Shown here: piece after piece, positions 32,716-44,158 of the stretch
Layout: the number at the start of each line of letters is the position of its first letter
Numbering within the stretch: position 1 is the stretch's first letter
NCBI GenBank assembly: GCA_938075305.1
Contig: CALJGV010000006.1
Coordinates: 62,001-126,000, forward strand
Length of the DNA: 64,000 bases
Direction: 5' to 3'
DNA from: an uncultured bacterium
GTDB taxonomy: Bacteria > Planctomycetota > UBA1135 > GCA-002686595
Translations under genes and position numbers: made by a program
Notes under the pieces: model-generated
What the model saw: the letters and a program-made list of their open reading frames with translations, nothing else
The model's database searches: none
What the model was told of the DNA's origin: nothing

Positions 32716-34200
32716 TCAGTCCTTGCGGGCCACCCCTTCGAGGGACTTGATGAACTCGATCATCCCGTTGATCTGCTCCACCGGGAGCATCGGGCTGTAG
32801 ATGGTCATCTGCTTGCCGTAGCTGACCCCGTTCGCGTCCACGACCACCTGGCTGTAGGGATCACGGATCGACTGGTTGATGTATTGCTCGTCCGCCACAG
32901 CGGAGGTCCCGTCATCAAACTGGCGCTCGAGGCCCCAGAGCCCGGCGAAGGTCGGGCCGGTGCCCTTGGTGCCGTCGATGGAGTGGCACGACTTGCAGCC
33001 GCGCCGGTTGTAGGTCAGCTCGCCGATCTCGAGGAGCGGCTTCATCTCGCCGTTCTCGTTGACCATCCAGTTCCCCGCCTTGGTCAGCCACGCCTCGTAG
33101 TCCTCGCGCGGCTCGACGACGAGCTTCGCGTACATGTTGCTGTGGTCCTTGCCGCAGTACTCGGTGCAGTAGACGCGGTAGGTCCCCGGCTCTCCGGAGT
33201 TGAACCAGATCTTCGTGTACCGGTTCGGCAGCACGTCGGACTTGCTGCGGTACGCCGGCAGGTGGAACGAGTGGAGCGTGTCCGTGGAGGTCATCACCAT
33301 CTCGATCGGCGTGTTCGCCGGCACGTGGAACTCCTGGGGGCTCTCCACGCCGCTGGGGTACTGGAAGTTCCAGCCCCACCGGTACGCCGTGGCGTTGACC
33401 TTCATGCTGTCGGGCGGCGGCGTCCGGAGGTCGAGGAAGGTCACGTAGCCGCCCCAGAACATGATCGCGCACAGGATCGTGGGGATGATGCTCCAGGTGA
33501 TCTCGAGGGGCGTGTTGTGGGTGATCGTCTGATCCGCACGGACGCCCGGGCGGCGACGGTACTTCACGCAAAACAGCACCATCAGCCCGCCGATGATGGC
33601 GGCGAAGATGTAGTTGATCCACATGATGAAGTTGAACATCCGGTCCACGTCCTTCGCCGTCTCGGACGCGGCCTCGGCCATCCAGAAGGAGCCGTTGTCC
33701 ACCTCGGGGGCGAAGGGCATCATGTGGGAGCTGTCGGGGGTGATCACCGGCACGCGGCCTGCGTCCGCGTTGGAGGTCACCCGGAGCTCCTTGCCGTTGC
33801 GGTTGATGATCACCACGTTCGGGTCGGTGGAAGGGATGGCGACGTAGCCCTGGTGGGCCTTGTCGATATCCCCCGGAGCCACACCTGCACCGATCCAGGA
33901 GCGCTCCTCGTCGGTGAACTGCCGCGGCGCGTCGCTCCCCTCGTTGAAGGCCGCGATCACGGCGTCCACATCGAGGTCATCGACCACGCGAATCGTCGCC
34001 GGAGCGGCAGGTGCGGAGTCCTCGGCTGCGGCGGATTCGGCTGCGGCGGATTCTGCTGCGGCGGATTCTGCCGCGGCGGATTCTGCCGCGGCGGATTCTG
34101 CCGCCGTGGGTGCCGCCGGAGCCGCGTCGTCCTGGGCGAGCCCAGCGCTGGCGCCCGCGAGTCCGAGGAGGGTGGTGAGTAGGAAGGCTTGAAACTTCAT
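32716..34200 (-). CDS. ctaC: Cytochrome c oxidase subunit II fused to cytochrome c (caa3 type)
   Basis: A 494-residue protein. The signal peptide (MKFQAFLLTTLLGLAGASAG) is followed by an AAESA-type repeat linker (about 33-62) and a ~90-residue region. Next come two TM helices (FNFIMWINYIFAAIIGGLMV; LEITWSIIPTILCAIMFWGG) and the cupredoxin domain with CuA ligands in YCTEYCGKDHSNMYAKLVV. The C-terminal cytochrome c domain has CKSCH (RRGCKSCHSIDGTKGTGP). Such fusions accept electrons from cytochrome or directly from complex III. The start ATG at 34198-34200 gives a good signal peptide. It begins 10 bases after the SCO gene stops. Confidence 0.96.
   Translation of the reverse strand: MKFQAFLLTTLLGLAGASAGLAQDDAAPAAPTAAESAAAESAAAESAAAESAAAESAAAEDSAPAAPATIRVVDDLDVDAVIAAFNEGSDAPRQFTDEERSWIGAGVAPGDIDKAHQGYVAIPSTDPNVVIINRNGKELRVTSNADAGRVPVITPDSSHMMPFAPEVDNGSFWMAEAASETAKDVDRMFNFIMWINYIFAAIIGGLMVLFCVKYRRRPGVRADQTITHNTPLEITWSIIPTILCAIMFWGGYVTFLDLRTPPPDSMKVNATAYRWGWNFQYPSGVESPQEFHVPANTPIEMVMTSTDTLHSFHLPAYRSKSDVLPNRYTKIWFNSGEPGTYRVYCTEYCGKDHSNMYAKLVVEPREDYEAWLTKAGNWMVNENGEMKPLLEIGELTYNRRGCKSCHSIDGTKGTGPTFAGLWGLERQFDDGTSAVADEQYINQSIRDPYSQVVVDANGVSYGKQMTIYSPMLPVEQINGMIEFIKSLEGVARKD
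34025..34099. repeat. 15-base in-frame tandem repeat inside ctaC
   Basis: Five consecutive 15-base units of the type GCTGCGGCGGATTC(G/T) run from 34025 to 34099, with T/C variation at one position. In ctaC they encode AAESA repeats on the minus strand, just after the signal peptide. Because the unit is a multiple of three, slippage would change linker length without breaking the frame. Confidence 0.9.
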
Positions 34201-34210
34201 GGTCCTGGTT

Positions 34211-35140
34211 TCAGTTGCTCGGGTCTCCGCCCGCCGCGCCGGCCGCGGGGGCCCCTGTGGGCCCCTGCTGCGCTTCGCCGCGCCGTAGGAAGAAGACACC
34301 GCCCGCGACGGACATCGCCGTCAGTGCAGCCGCGATCTTGAGAAGCATGATCGCGTCGGTCGTGTACTGACCCGTGGTCGAGTCAAAGATGAGGCAGTTG
34401 AGGAACGCGTTCTCGAAGAGCGTCCCGATCTTCCCCTCGCCGGCCTCGAGGAGCGCCGTGCGGAGGGTCTCGGGCGGCACGAACGTGCCGTCGAGGTAGC
34501 GGGTGATCTGTCCGCTCGGCGAGCAGAGGATCGTCGCGGCCTGGTGGGCATACTCGCCCTGGGACTCGACCCAGCGGTAGCTGAAGCCCGCCGCCGTGGC
34601 GACCCGGTCGATCTCGAGCTTCTCCCCCACGAGGTAGGACCACCCGCCGGCCGGGTCGGGCCGCGTGATGTCCTGCTTGTCGGAAACGAAGACGTAGTCG
34701 CTGAGGTACCGCGCCTCCGACCCCGCCGCCTTCTCGGGCGTGTCGCGGGGGTCGATGCTCACGGTGAGGACTCGGTAGTCCTCGCCAAGATTCAGGTCGA
34801 TGGCCGCCATCGCCTCCGTCAACTTCGACAGCTGCATGCTGCAGAGCTGCGGGCAGTCGACGTAGTTGAGGGTCAGGATGGTGGGCCGCTCGCTGTCGAA
34901 GTAGTCGCCGAGGGAGACCTCGTCGCCGCCTGCGCCCAGGAAGGTCGCATTCAGGGGGAGCATCGCCTCAAGGTGCTGCTCGATCCCGACGCCGTCCAGG
35001 AGATCGTCGGCCGTCACCGCGCCCAGGGGCTTGGCCAGCCCCTCGCCTGAGACATCCTGCCCCATGGCCACCACGCCGAGCGCCGCGGTGGCGGCGAGCA
35101 GCGTCAGGGGGCGCAGCGCGCCCATCTGTTGGAGGTTCAT
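34211..35140 (-). CDS. SCO1/SenC-family copper chaperone with C-terminal membrane anchor
   Basis: A 309-residue exported thioredoxin-fold protein (an ATG 9 bases upstream is also possible). The signal peptide runs to about residue 28. The copper motif is CPQLC (LNYVDCPQLCSMQLSKL), with the distal ligand His in EYAHQAATILCSPSG. SCO proteins deliver copper to the CuA site of subunit II, which fits its position directly before ctaC. A C-terminal helix (LLKIAAALTAMSVAGGVFFL) anchors it, unlike the usual N-terminal anchor. The tail is Gly/Ala-rich. Confidence 0.92.
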   Translation of the reverse strand: MNLQQMGALRPLTLLAATAALGVVAMGQDVSGEGLAKPLGAVTADDLLDGVGIEQHLEAMLPLNATFLGAGGDEVSLGDYFDSERPTILTLNYVDCPQLCSMQLSKLTEAMAAIDLNLGEDYRVLTVSIDPRDTPEKAAGSEARYLSDYVFVSDKQDITRPDPAGGWSYLVGEKLEIDRVATAAGFSYRWVESQGEYAHQAATILCSPSGQITRYLDGTFVPPETLRTALLEAGEGKIGTLFENAFLNCLIFDSTTGQYTTDAIMLLKIAAALTAMSVAGGVFFLRRGEAQQGPTGAPAAGAAGGDPSN

Positions 35141-35193
35141 GGGAAACATGTAGTTGCTACCTGTCAGGCTTCGATGCCGGAGCACCGAGGACT

Positions 35194-35544
35194 TCAGCGA
35201 TTCGCGTCCTCGATCACCTTTTTCATCCCCTCCGAGACAGGGATGCTCACGGTGCCGCGCGTCACATTGCCCTGCCCGTCGTCGAGGTCGGGGTGCTTGA
35301 AGAAGCCATCCACCACCATGGCGTCGATGGCCTGCTGGGCCTCGAGGTCGGTGATGCGCGCGTCAGCCTCCTGCTGGAGGCGCTCCTCACGCTGCTCCAG
35401 GGTGAAGTAGTAGACGGCGGTGAGGAGGATCACCGAGACGGCGATGAGGATCGTGGCGACCCCGCCGAGCCACGCGATGAAGCCGACGTTGACGACGTCC
35501 TCTTCGATCTCGCGCTCACTGGTCTGTGCGTGCTCGTTGGCCAT
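35194..35544 (-). CDS. Small single-pass membrane protein of the ACIII-oxidase cluster
   Basis: A 116-residue protein with an acidic N-terminus, one membrane helix (FIAWLGGVATILIAVSVILL), a coiled coil (LEQREERLQQEADARITDLE) and a compact periplasmic end (GTVSIPVSEGMKKVIEDANR). The last segment recalls cytochrome-associated peptides with a 'PI..AM..V' motif seen near alternative complex III genes. It lies between actF and the SCO gene, on the same strand with 30-50 base spacers, so it is probably an accessory subunit or assembly factor. Confidence 0.7.
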   Translation of the reverse strand: MANEHAQTSEREIEEDVVNVGFIAWLGGVATILIAVSVILLTAVYYFTLEQREERLQQEADARITDLEAQQAIDAMVVDGFFKHPDLDDGQGNVTRGTVSIPVSEGMKKVIEDANR

Positions 35545-35576
35545 GGAACTGGATGTGTCCTGGGGAAGGAGGGGGC

Positions 35577-36827
35577 TCAGATGTTCTGGAAGGCCATGGA
35601 CTCGGGCAGGCGCGGGTCGCCGATGGCGAGCGCGGGCTTCCCGTCGATGCGCTTGAGGACGGCGAAGGCGAACAGGCCGCCGACGCCGATCATGGCGGTG
35701 AGGTCCATCAGGCTGAACTGCGGGCCCGTGGTGGCGGGGTCCCCGCCGGGGACGCCGTTGACCATCTCAGGCATCACGTTCCAGTACAGGTCCACGAAGT
35801 GGAAGACCAGGCAGTACACCGCCCAGGCGGCGAGCACCGAGCGGTTGCGCTTCACGTGGCGAGACATGAGCCCCAGGAGCGGGATGGCGAAGTGCCCCAC
35901 GAGGAGCAGGAGCGCGAAGCCGTTCCAGTCACCCCAGACCCGGTAATTGAACCAGTAGGTCTCCTCGGGGATGTCGGCGTACCAGTACAGCATGAACTGG
36001 CTGAAGGCCACGTAGCTCCAGAACACCGTGAAGGCGAACATGAGCTTGCCGATGTCGTGGTAGTGCTCGGAGGTGACGACGCCCTTGAGCTGGCCACGCT
36101 TCTCGAGCCACATGGTCAGCAGGGCGAGGGTCGCGAGGGAGGACCAGAAGGCGCCGGCGAACATGTAGACGCCGTACATCGTGCTGAACCACTCCGCGTT
36201 GAGCGACATCATGAAGTCGAACATCGCGAAGGTCAGGGTCAGGCCGAAGGCGATCATGCAGATGCCGCTGCGCCCCTGCATCTTCAGGGTGCGCGACTTG
36301 TCCTGGTCCACGTCCTGGGCCAGGGACTGGCCGCTGAAGAAGCGCGCGACGCCGATCCACACCGCGAAGTAGGCGATGACGCGGATCAGGAAGAACTTCG
36401 CGTTCAGATACCCCGCCTTGTGCTGGATGAGCTCGTGGGCCACCACGAAGTCGTGGTCGGCCCAGTCGTAGATCCACGGCTCGCCGGCGAGAACCGGGGC
36501 CACCAGGACCAGGAGGACCAGGAGCCCGAGGATCGGGAAGGCCGCCGTCATGGCCTCCGCCACCCGGCGCACCACCACGGACCACCCCGCGCTCGTCACG
36601 TGCTGGAGCAGCGTGAAGAACAGGGCGCCGAGGCTGATCGACAGGAAGAAGACGATGGCCACGAGCATGGAGTGCCCGAAGTGGCGCATCTCGTCACCCG
36701 CCGACGTCCCGAGGGCTGCGGTCGCGGCGAGGCCGGCGACGCCGATGCCAAGGCCGATCATGGCGGGCTTCGACAGGCCGGTCACCGTCACTTGGTCGGT
36801 GGTGGGAATTTCGATGGGTCCGTGCAT
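35577..36827 (-). CDS. actF: Alternative complex III quinone-binding membrane subunit ActF
   Basis: A 416-residue protein with about ten membrane helices, the smaller NrfD/PsrC-like subunit of alternative complex III. Typical segments are FGHSMLVAIVFFLSISLGAL, WADHDFVVAHELIQHKAGYL, AFGLTLTFAMFDFMMSLNAE, FWSYVAFSQFMLYWYADIPE and FHFVDLYWNVMPEM. ActF pairs with ActC in the membrane arm that oxidises menaquinol/quinol. It lies 77 bases downstream of the actD-actE fusion. The length fits the family. Confidence 0.9.
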   Translation of the reverse strand: MHGPIEIPTTDQVTVTGLSKPAMIGLGIGVAGLAATAALGTSAGDEMRHFGHSMLVAIVFFLSISLGALFFTLLQHVTSAGWSVVVRRVAEAMTAAFPILGLLVLLVLVAPVLAGEPWIYDWADHDFVVAHELIQHKAGYLNAKFFLIRVIAYFAVWIGVARFFSGQSLAQDVDQDKSRTLKMQGRSGICMIAFGLTLTFAMFDFMMSLNAEWFSTMYGVYMFAGAFWSSLATLALLTMWLEKRGQLKGVVTSEHYHDIGKLMFAFTVFWSYVAFSQFMLYWYADIPEETYWFNYRVWGDWNGFALLLLVGHFAIPLLGLMSRHVKRNRSVLAAWAVYCLVFHFVDLYWNVMPEMVNGVPGGDPATTGPQFSLMDLTAMIGVGGLFAFAVLKRIDGKPALAIGDPRLPESMAFQNI

Positions 36828-36904
36828 GGAGCTGCGAGTGGTCGCTGTCTCGAGGGCGCGGGAGGGCCGTTAGAGGGTCAGGAAAGGGGCGGGGAACGGA
36901 GGGA

Positions 36905-38263
36905 TCAGCGAGCCTCGCCAGCGGGCTCAGTGCCGCTGGCGGGGGCGTCGACGCTGGCCTCCGAGAGCCGCACGTCTTTGATGGTCGGAACGGGCTCGAA
37001 GTCGACGCCCGCGGGGAGATCCGCCGGAGCCTTCGGAAGAGCCTGGGACGCCTGGATGGCGCGGACGAAGGCCACGATGGCCCAGCGATCCTTGGGGGTG
37101 ATCTGGGATCCGTACCCCTTCATGGAGCTGATGCCGTGGCTGGCGATGTGGAAGAGCTCGCCGTTGGTGTACGCCTTGGCCGAGTCGGACTGGAGCGCCT
37201 TGGGCGACACCCACCCCCACTGCTCGGCATCGATGGCCTTGGCGCGTAGCGCCACCGCCCCGAGTCCGTTGCCCTGGGCACCGTGGCAGACGCCGCAGTA
37301 GATGCCGTAGCGCTCGCGGCCACGCTCGAGCAGCGCTTCGTCCACGACCACCGCGGTCGGGAACGACTGGAGCCACTCGAACTTCTCTCCACCCATGGAG
37401 CCAGCCTCGTAGGTGGCGCGGGGCGGGACCGACGAGCCCTGGGCGACGCCGAAGTAGAGCTCGAAGTCGTCGCGCAGCTCGCCGCGCGGGATCGTGCCCT
37501 CCACGGGAAGGCGCATGGAGCGCCCGTCCTCGAAGCCCTCCCACCCGGTCTGGGTCTTGCGCTTGCGCTGGAAGTCCATGTCCGGCCACACGTGATAGCG
37601 CGGCTTCTCGGACGTGGCGAAGCGCCCCTTGACGGCGAGCGAGAGCGGGATGAACGTCGCGCAGGTGACCAGGGCCATGACCGCGTGGAACCACAGCGGC
37701 AGGGCGGCCCTCGAGGTGTCGACGGGGCAGTCCTCCATCTCGGAGGTGTTCGCACCCAGGATCGCGCGCACGCGGTCGGCGTCGAAGTTCGGGTCCTTCG
37801 CCTCCACGCAGATGGCGAAGCGGTCCGCGGTGACCCGGCGGAACTTCGGCAGCTTGTGGAGCGGGTTCGACAGGTGCGGGAGCTTGTTGAGCCCCAGCAT
37901 CGCGAAGAACGCCGTGTACGCCGAGAAGAGGATGACCACCTCGAAGGTGACCGGGATGTTCGCGGGCAGGCTCCAGTTGGGCTTGCCGCTGATGAGGAAG
38001 ACGTAGTCGTACGCGTTCGTGTACCACTGCAGCAGCAGGCCGCAGGCCATCCCCGTCAGGCCCATGCCGAGCACGATCCAGGGCAGGATCGTCGGCTTGG
38101 TCCCCATCGCCTCATCAATCCCGTGGACCGGGAAAGGCGTGTAGGTGTCCCACTTCTTGTACCCAGCGTCGCGGACCTTGCGGGCCGCGGACATCACGCT
38201 ATCGACATCGTCGAAGTAGGCGACGACCCCGTGGATCTCGTCGTTCTTCTTCTGGTCTGACAT
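36905..38263 (-). CDS. actDE: Fused alternative complex III subunits ActD-ActE
   Basis: A 452-residue protein. Residues 1 to ~175 are ActD (DUF3341): VVAYFDDVDSVMSAARKVRD, YTPFPVHGIDEAMG and two helices (ILPWIVLGMGLTGMACGLLL; VTFEVVILFSAYTAFFAMLG). Residues ~190-452 are ActE: a membrane helix (FHAVMALVTCATFIPLSLAV), MRLPVEGTIPRGEL and a monohaem cytochrome c domain with CGVCH at about 323-327 (GIYCGVCHGAQGNG), then SMKGYGSQITPKDRW AIVAFVR with the axial Met region. In most organisms these are separate genes. The fusion fixes a 1:1 ratio and positions the cytochrome next to the membrane arm. Confidence 0.92.
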   Translation of the reverse strand: MSDQKKNDEIHGVVAYFDDVDSVMSAARKVRDAGYKKWDTYTPFPVHGIDEAMGTKPTILPWIVLGMGLTGMACGLLLQWYTNAYDYVFLISGKPNWSLPANIPVTFEVVILFSAYTAFFAMLGLNKLPHLSNPLHKLPKFRRVTADRFAICVEAKDPNFDADRVRAILGANTSEMEDCPVDTSRAALPLWFHAVMALVTCATFIPLSLAVKGRFATSEKPRYHVWPDMDFQRKRKTQTGWEGFEDGRSMRLPVEGTIPRGELRDDFELYFGVAQGSSVPPRATYEAGSMGGEKFEWLQSFPTAVVVDEALLERGRERYGIYCGVCHGAQGNGLGAVALRAKAIDAEQWGWVSPKALQSDSAKAYTNGELFHIASHGISSMKGYGSQITPKDRWAIVAFVRAIQASQALPKAPADLPAGVDFEPVPTIKDVRLSEASVDAPASGTEPAGEAR

Positions 38264-38293
38264 CTGTTTCAGCTCCGTTGAGTCGTTGACGGC

Positions 38294-39755
<1,462 letters not shown>

Positions 39756-39769
<14 letters not shown>

Positions 39770-42700
39770 GGCTGGTTGCCTCCTCACCGTTGTGGCTGTC
39801 GCCGTGGTCGTCGTGGCCGTGGCCGTCGTGGCCGTGGCCATGCCCGCCCTGGCCGTAGGTCGCGGGGTCGTAGTCCTCGCGGCCCTGCACGCCCTGGGGC
39901 ATGGCCTCCGCGAGGCCCTCGTTCGGGTTCGAGATGCGCGCGAGGTACTGGGTACGCGGGCGGATGTTGAGCTCCGCCAGCATCGAGTAGTCCCGGCCCA
40001 GGGCCTGCTTCTTCGAGACCTTCGACTCGGGGTCGGTCAGGTCGCCGAAGTTGATGGCGCCCGAGGCGCACGCCGCCTGGCAGGCCGTGATGACCTCACC
40101 GTCGCGGATCTTGCGGTCCTCGTTGCGCGCGGTGATGCGCGCCTCGGAGATCCGCTGCATGCAGTAGGTGCACTTCTCCATGACGCCCCGGCTGCGGACC
40201 GTGACGTTCGGGTTCTGCGCCAGCTGGAGCCGCTTGTGCTCCGGCTTGTCCATGTACTTCGTGTAGTGGAAGTAGTTGAAGCGCCGCACCTTCACCGGGC
40301 AGTTGTTACCGCAGTAGCGGGTGCCGATGCAGCGGTTGTAGACCATGTCGTTGGTCCCTTCCTCGCCGTGCACCGTGGCCGCGACCGGGCAGACCTGCTC
40401 GCAGGGCGCGTTCTCGCACTGCAGGCAGTTGATGGGCTGGGTGACCGCATCCACGGTCGAGGCCTCATCAGCGTCGCCCTGGAAGTAGAGGTCGATGCGC
40501 ATCCAGTGCATCTCACGGCCGCGCTTGACCTGCTCCTTGCCGACGATCGGGATGTTGTTCTCCGACTGGCACGCCACGACGCAGGCGTTGCAGCCGTTGC
40601 ACGTCGAGAGGTCGATGGTCATCCCCCACTGGTGGGTGCCGTCGTAGACCTTCTGGTTGAACAGCGAGGTGAGCTTCGGCACGTGATAGACGTGCTCGGT
40701 GAAGTTCGGGTCCTCCTTCCACTGCTCCTCGGTGCCCTCCATGGCCAGCTTGTGGAGGCGCTCGCGGCGCCCCTTCATGCCGATGGCGTCGATCAGGTGG
40801 TGCTCCTGGGTGGTGGCGAACGTGTAGTCGCCGGACCCCTTGGCGATGGAGGCGCCGGTGGCGATCCCCATCCCGTCGGTCCCGCGCAGCGCGTAGGCGT
40901 CGAAGCCCGCCGCGCTCACCTCGGCCTTGTCGGAGCCGGCCACCAGGCCAGCGGCGCGACGGCCATAGCCCAGGGAGATCGCGAGGCTGTCCTCGGCCTG
41001 CCCGACGGCCACAAAGGCCGCGGCCTCCAGGGTCCGCCCGTTGAGGGTGACCTTGACCATATCTCCGGTCGTCACCCCCATGCCGTCGGCGGTCTTCTTC
41101 CCGATCATGACCGCGTTGTCCCAGGTCATCTTCGTGGTGAAGTCCGGGAGCTCCTGCAGCCAGCCGTTGTTGGCGAAGCGGCCGTCGAACACCTTCGGGC
41201 AGGGGAAGAAGGTGATCTCCGTCCCGTCGCCGCCCTCGGCGATCGCGGGGAGGGAGCCGACCGTGAGGTCGAGCGCCGCCATCCGCGTGCCGTCCACGAC
41301 GCCATCGTGGATGGCCTGGCGGAAGCGAGCCTCGCCGTTGCCGGCCAGCCCCATGGCGTCGAAGGTCGCGCGCACCTCGGCGCGGGCGTCGCCCTCGCGG
41401 CCGAGCAGCGCGGCGCACACCTCGATGGCGCTCATGCCGCCGGCGATCGGCTTGATCAGCGGCTGGGCGATGTGGGCCGAGCCGTCCCAGGAGCGCGCGT
41501 CGCCCCAGGACTCGAGCCAGTGCGCGGCCGGCATGTGCCAGTCGGACATGGCCGCGGTCTCGTCACGGTAGAGCCCGTGGTGGAAGACCGTCACGTTCTC
41601 GGCGGCGCCGGAGAAGTCCAGGTCCGCCGGGGCGTCGTAGGCGGGGTTACCGCCGAGGACCAGCAGCGACTTGACCTCGCCCGAGCGCATCCCGGCGACC
41701 AGGGCGGCGAGCCCCGCGTCGGTGGCGCCAGCGGCGGGCTCGTCGGTGTAGGACACCGTGGTGCCCACCGCGCCCATGGCGGCGTTCACCGCGTGGGCGT
41801 GGGCGTGGACCTCGGCCGGCTGGTTGACGCCGGGGATGATCACGCAGCGCCCCTTGGAGCCCTTCATGTCGTCGGCCACCGCCTTGACGAAGGCCGCGAC
41901 CTTCTCGTTCTTGCCGAGGGCCGCGGCGCGGGCGCCAGGGGTGCCCATGCCGAGCCCGGCCTCGATCAGCTGCAGGATCGCGCCGGCGTCCGAGCTCTTC
42001 ACCGGCAGGCGGTGGTCGGAGACCACGCCCGTGGTGGAGAAGCGGCTCTCGATGGCGTAGAGGCGGGACATGTCCCCGAGCTCCGGCTCACGGCGGACTG
42101 CGAAGTCCGCGGACATCCGGACGGAGTCGGGGTGGCCGTTGAGGAAGTCCCCGTCGAGGCTGACCACGACGTCCGCCTTGGAGAGGTCGTAGTGGGTTCG
42201 GACCGGCTTACCAAAGGCCATCTGGGCCCCCGCGAGCTCGCTGTCCCGGCCGACCGGCGACCACCAGACCCAATCCGCACCGCTGGAGGCGAGGTCGCCG
42301 CCGAGCCGCGCGAGGGTCGGCGAGCTGTGGGTCGAGGCGAGCACCGCCATGCCGCCAGCGGCGGCGGCCTCCTTCATGGCCGCGATGGCGTCGCCGTAAG
42401 AGGCCCCGTCGTAGAGGCCCTGCTCGGTGCGCTTGAGGACACCCTGGCTGCGGTCGGGGTCGTAGAACCCGAGGACCTCCGCCTGGCTGTAGACGTCCGT
42501 TCCCTGGCCCACCAGCGTGTTCGGCTCGACCTTGACCGGCCGCCCGTCGTAGCTGGTGACCGTCACCGGGCGCGCGGCGCCGGCGAGGTCGAGGACCGAG
42601 GCGTAGTACTTGGGCTTCCCGGGGATCGTCTCCTCGGGGCGCACCGCGTACGGAAGGATCTCCTCTCGCTCCCAGCGGCAGCTCGAGGCGCCCGCGAGGG

Positions 42701-42917
42701 CGGCCGAGGCTCCCAGGATCTGGAAGAAGCGGCGCCGATCGACTTCGTTCAGTTGATCGAAGTCATCGGTCGGGAACTCACGGCCGACGAAGTTCGCGAC
42801 GTCCTGAACGGAGTCGGAATCGGCTGCGGCACGGTCGAGGGACCCATCGAACTCTCGAAGTGACTGCCAGACTGCAGGCTTCGACTCGGCGTTCGGATCG
42901 TCGAGGATGTCGCTCAT
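39756..42917 (-). CDS. actB: Alternative complex III iron-sulfur subunit ActB with His-rich tail
   Basis: A 1053-residue periplasmic protein. A Tat-like signal ([19 protein letters not shown]) lies unusually far in, at about residue 60. The long middle is related to molybdopterin oxidoreductases but without recognisable cofactor motifs, as in other ActB proteins. From about residue 765 comes the ferredoxin-like part: [48 protein letters not shown] and CTYCMQ...CQAAC, sites for three or four Fe-S clusters. The last ~30 residues are His/Asp/Gly-rich ([14 protein letters not shown]), a likely metal-binding tail. It passes electrons from the membrane arm to the ActA/ActE cytochromes. Confidence 0.95.
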
Positions 42918-43055
42918 CTTGGCGCGCTCAGCTGATGTGCCTCGCGCGAGGATGTTGGGGTTGGCGCCCCGTTCGGGGCGAGTGCCGGAAATGGCGGTGT
43001 GGGACGGGAAGAGACGAGCTCCGGCCTCAGGAGGCCACGGAGCAGAGGTCGCGAA

Positions 43056-43706
43056 TCAGCGGTGGCAGGTGCTGCAGGTCTCGCGGGGGTGAATCTCTTC
43101 CGGCGTGTAGAAGAGGGTCGAGGGGTCAACGCCTTCGGCCGGGGGCTCCCAGCCGAGGTTGGTGACCTGATCGAGGGGCCGCAGGTGCGGCTCCGGGTTG
43201 CGGTGGCACTCGAGGCACCACCCCATGGACAGGGGCTCCTGCTGGCTGACGACCTCCATCTGGTCCACGCGACCGTGGCAGGAGACGCAGGACACGCCGC
43301 GGCGCACGTGGGCCGAGTGGTTGAAGTAGGCGTAGTCGGCGATGTCGTGCACGCGAATCCACTCGACCGGGTCACCCGACTTCCACGACTCCCGGAGCGC
43401 GGCGAGCTTGGGGCTGTCGGGGCGGATGTTCGTGTGACAGTTCATGCAGGTCGCCGTCGGCGGGATCGCGGCGTGGGCCGCGTCCTCCACCGTGTTGTGG
43501 CAATACCGGCAGTCGATGCCGAGCTCCCCTGCGTGCAGGGCGTGGCTGTAAGGAATCGGTTGCTCCGGCGCGTAGCCGACCGCGAGGGTCTTCGGAGAGA
43601 AGCCGATCCACACAAACACGATCGCGTAGAGCGCCCCGCCGAGGGCACCCGCCGGGATCAGGAGCTTGAAGTGGTTGGTCCAGCGCGGGAAGTGGAAGGT
43701 CGTCAT
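43056..43706 (-). CDS. actA: Alternative complex III pentahaem cytochrome ActA
   Basis: A 216-residue protein with one N-terminal membrane helix ([20 protein letters not shown]) and five CxxCH haem sites: CRYCH, CMNCH, CVSCH, CLECH and CSTCH, the last near the C-terminus. Axial His candidates are in [13 protein letters not shown] and [11 protein letters not shown]. This is the standard ActA pattern. The start MTTFHFPRW replaces an upstream in-frame extension lacking any conserved feature. It is the first gene of the act-cta run, 138 bases before actB. Confidence 0.95.
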   Translation of the reverse strand: MTTFHFPRWTNHFKLLIPAGALGGALYAIVFVWIGFSPKTLAVGYAPEQPIPYSHALHAGELGIDCRYCHNTVEDAAHAAIPPTATCMNCHTNIRPDSPKLAALRESWKSGDPVEWIRVHDIADYAYFNHSAHVRRGVSCVSCHGRVDQMEVVSQQEPLSMGWCLECHRNPEPHLRPLDQVTNLGWEPPAEGVDPSTLFYTPEEIHPRETCSTCHR

Positions 43707-43855
43707 GGTGCGCAAGCGCAGTCTGCCGAGGACGTTGGACGGGGGGAGCCGTCGGCCGGTCGCGACAGGATGAGGGGTGGCGGTTGTGCGCACGGGAGCA
43801 GCCCGCGCGCTGGGCTGAGACGCAGCCACCTCCACGCCGTGGCGGGAGGAGAACG

Positions 43856-43877
43856 CTGTTCAGTCGCGAACAGAATA
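43856..43877 (-). promoter_or_regulatory. Candidate promoter -10 and inverted-repeat operator of the act-cta operon
   Basis: On the minus strand TATTCT (43877-43872) makes a good -10 element. Overlapping it by two bases and covering the expected start site is a perfect inverted repeat, CTGTTC-N6-GAACAG (43856-43873). The six-base spacing is like CRP/FNR-family sites, although the half-site differs. No good -35 is visible, which would fit an activator-dependent promoter. The leader to actA would be about 160 bases. Confidence 0.45.
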
Positions 43878-44158
43878 GTGACCTTGGACCCCATCTGGAA
43901 TCTCCGAACGCCTCGCAATCGAAGGAAACTACAGGCGGGAACAACGGTCGCGCGGCGGCCGATCGCATCCACATTCCCCGGGGGAGCGCGCCAGTTGAGA
44001 ACGAGTCGCAAGAAGACTGCGATGAAGCGTCGCGCCCCCCCCGGCAGCGGGCCTAGCCCTCGCCCCCAACGCAGATCCCCCGCGGCGAGCCGGAGCAGCC
44101 CCGCGAAGCCAGGCGCCCCGCCCCGCGTGGGCGAGCGCCAGGGCACCAAGAAGACGAT
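43878..44158. other. Intergenic region between regA and the act operon
   Basis: About 280 bases with no credible gene; frames here are Arg/Pro/Ala-rich artefacts. It is expected to hold the upstream activator-binding sites of the act-cta promoter. I see no clear repeated RegA-type half-sites by eye. Confidence 0.4.

Noticed and set aside
39770-39841. N-terminal extension of ActC consisting of Thr/Ala repeats
   Set aside because: It is the other-frame reading of the His/Asp repeat at the actB 3' end; the ATG at 39769 gives the conserved ActC start.
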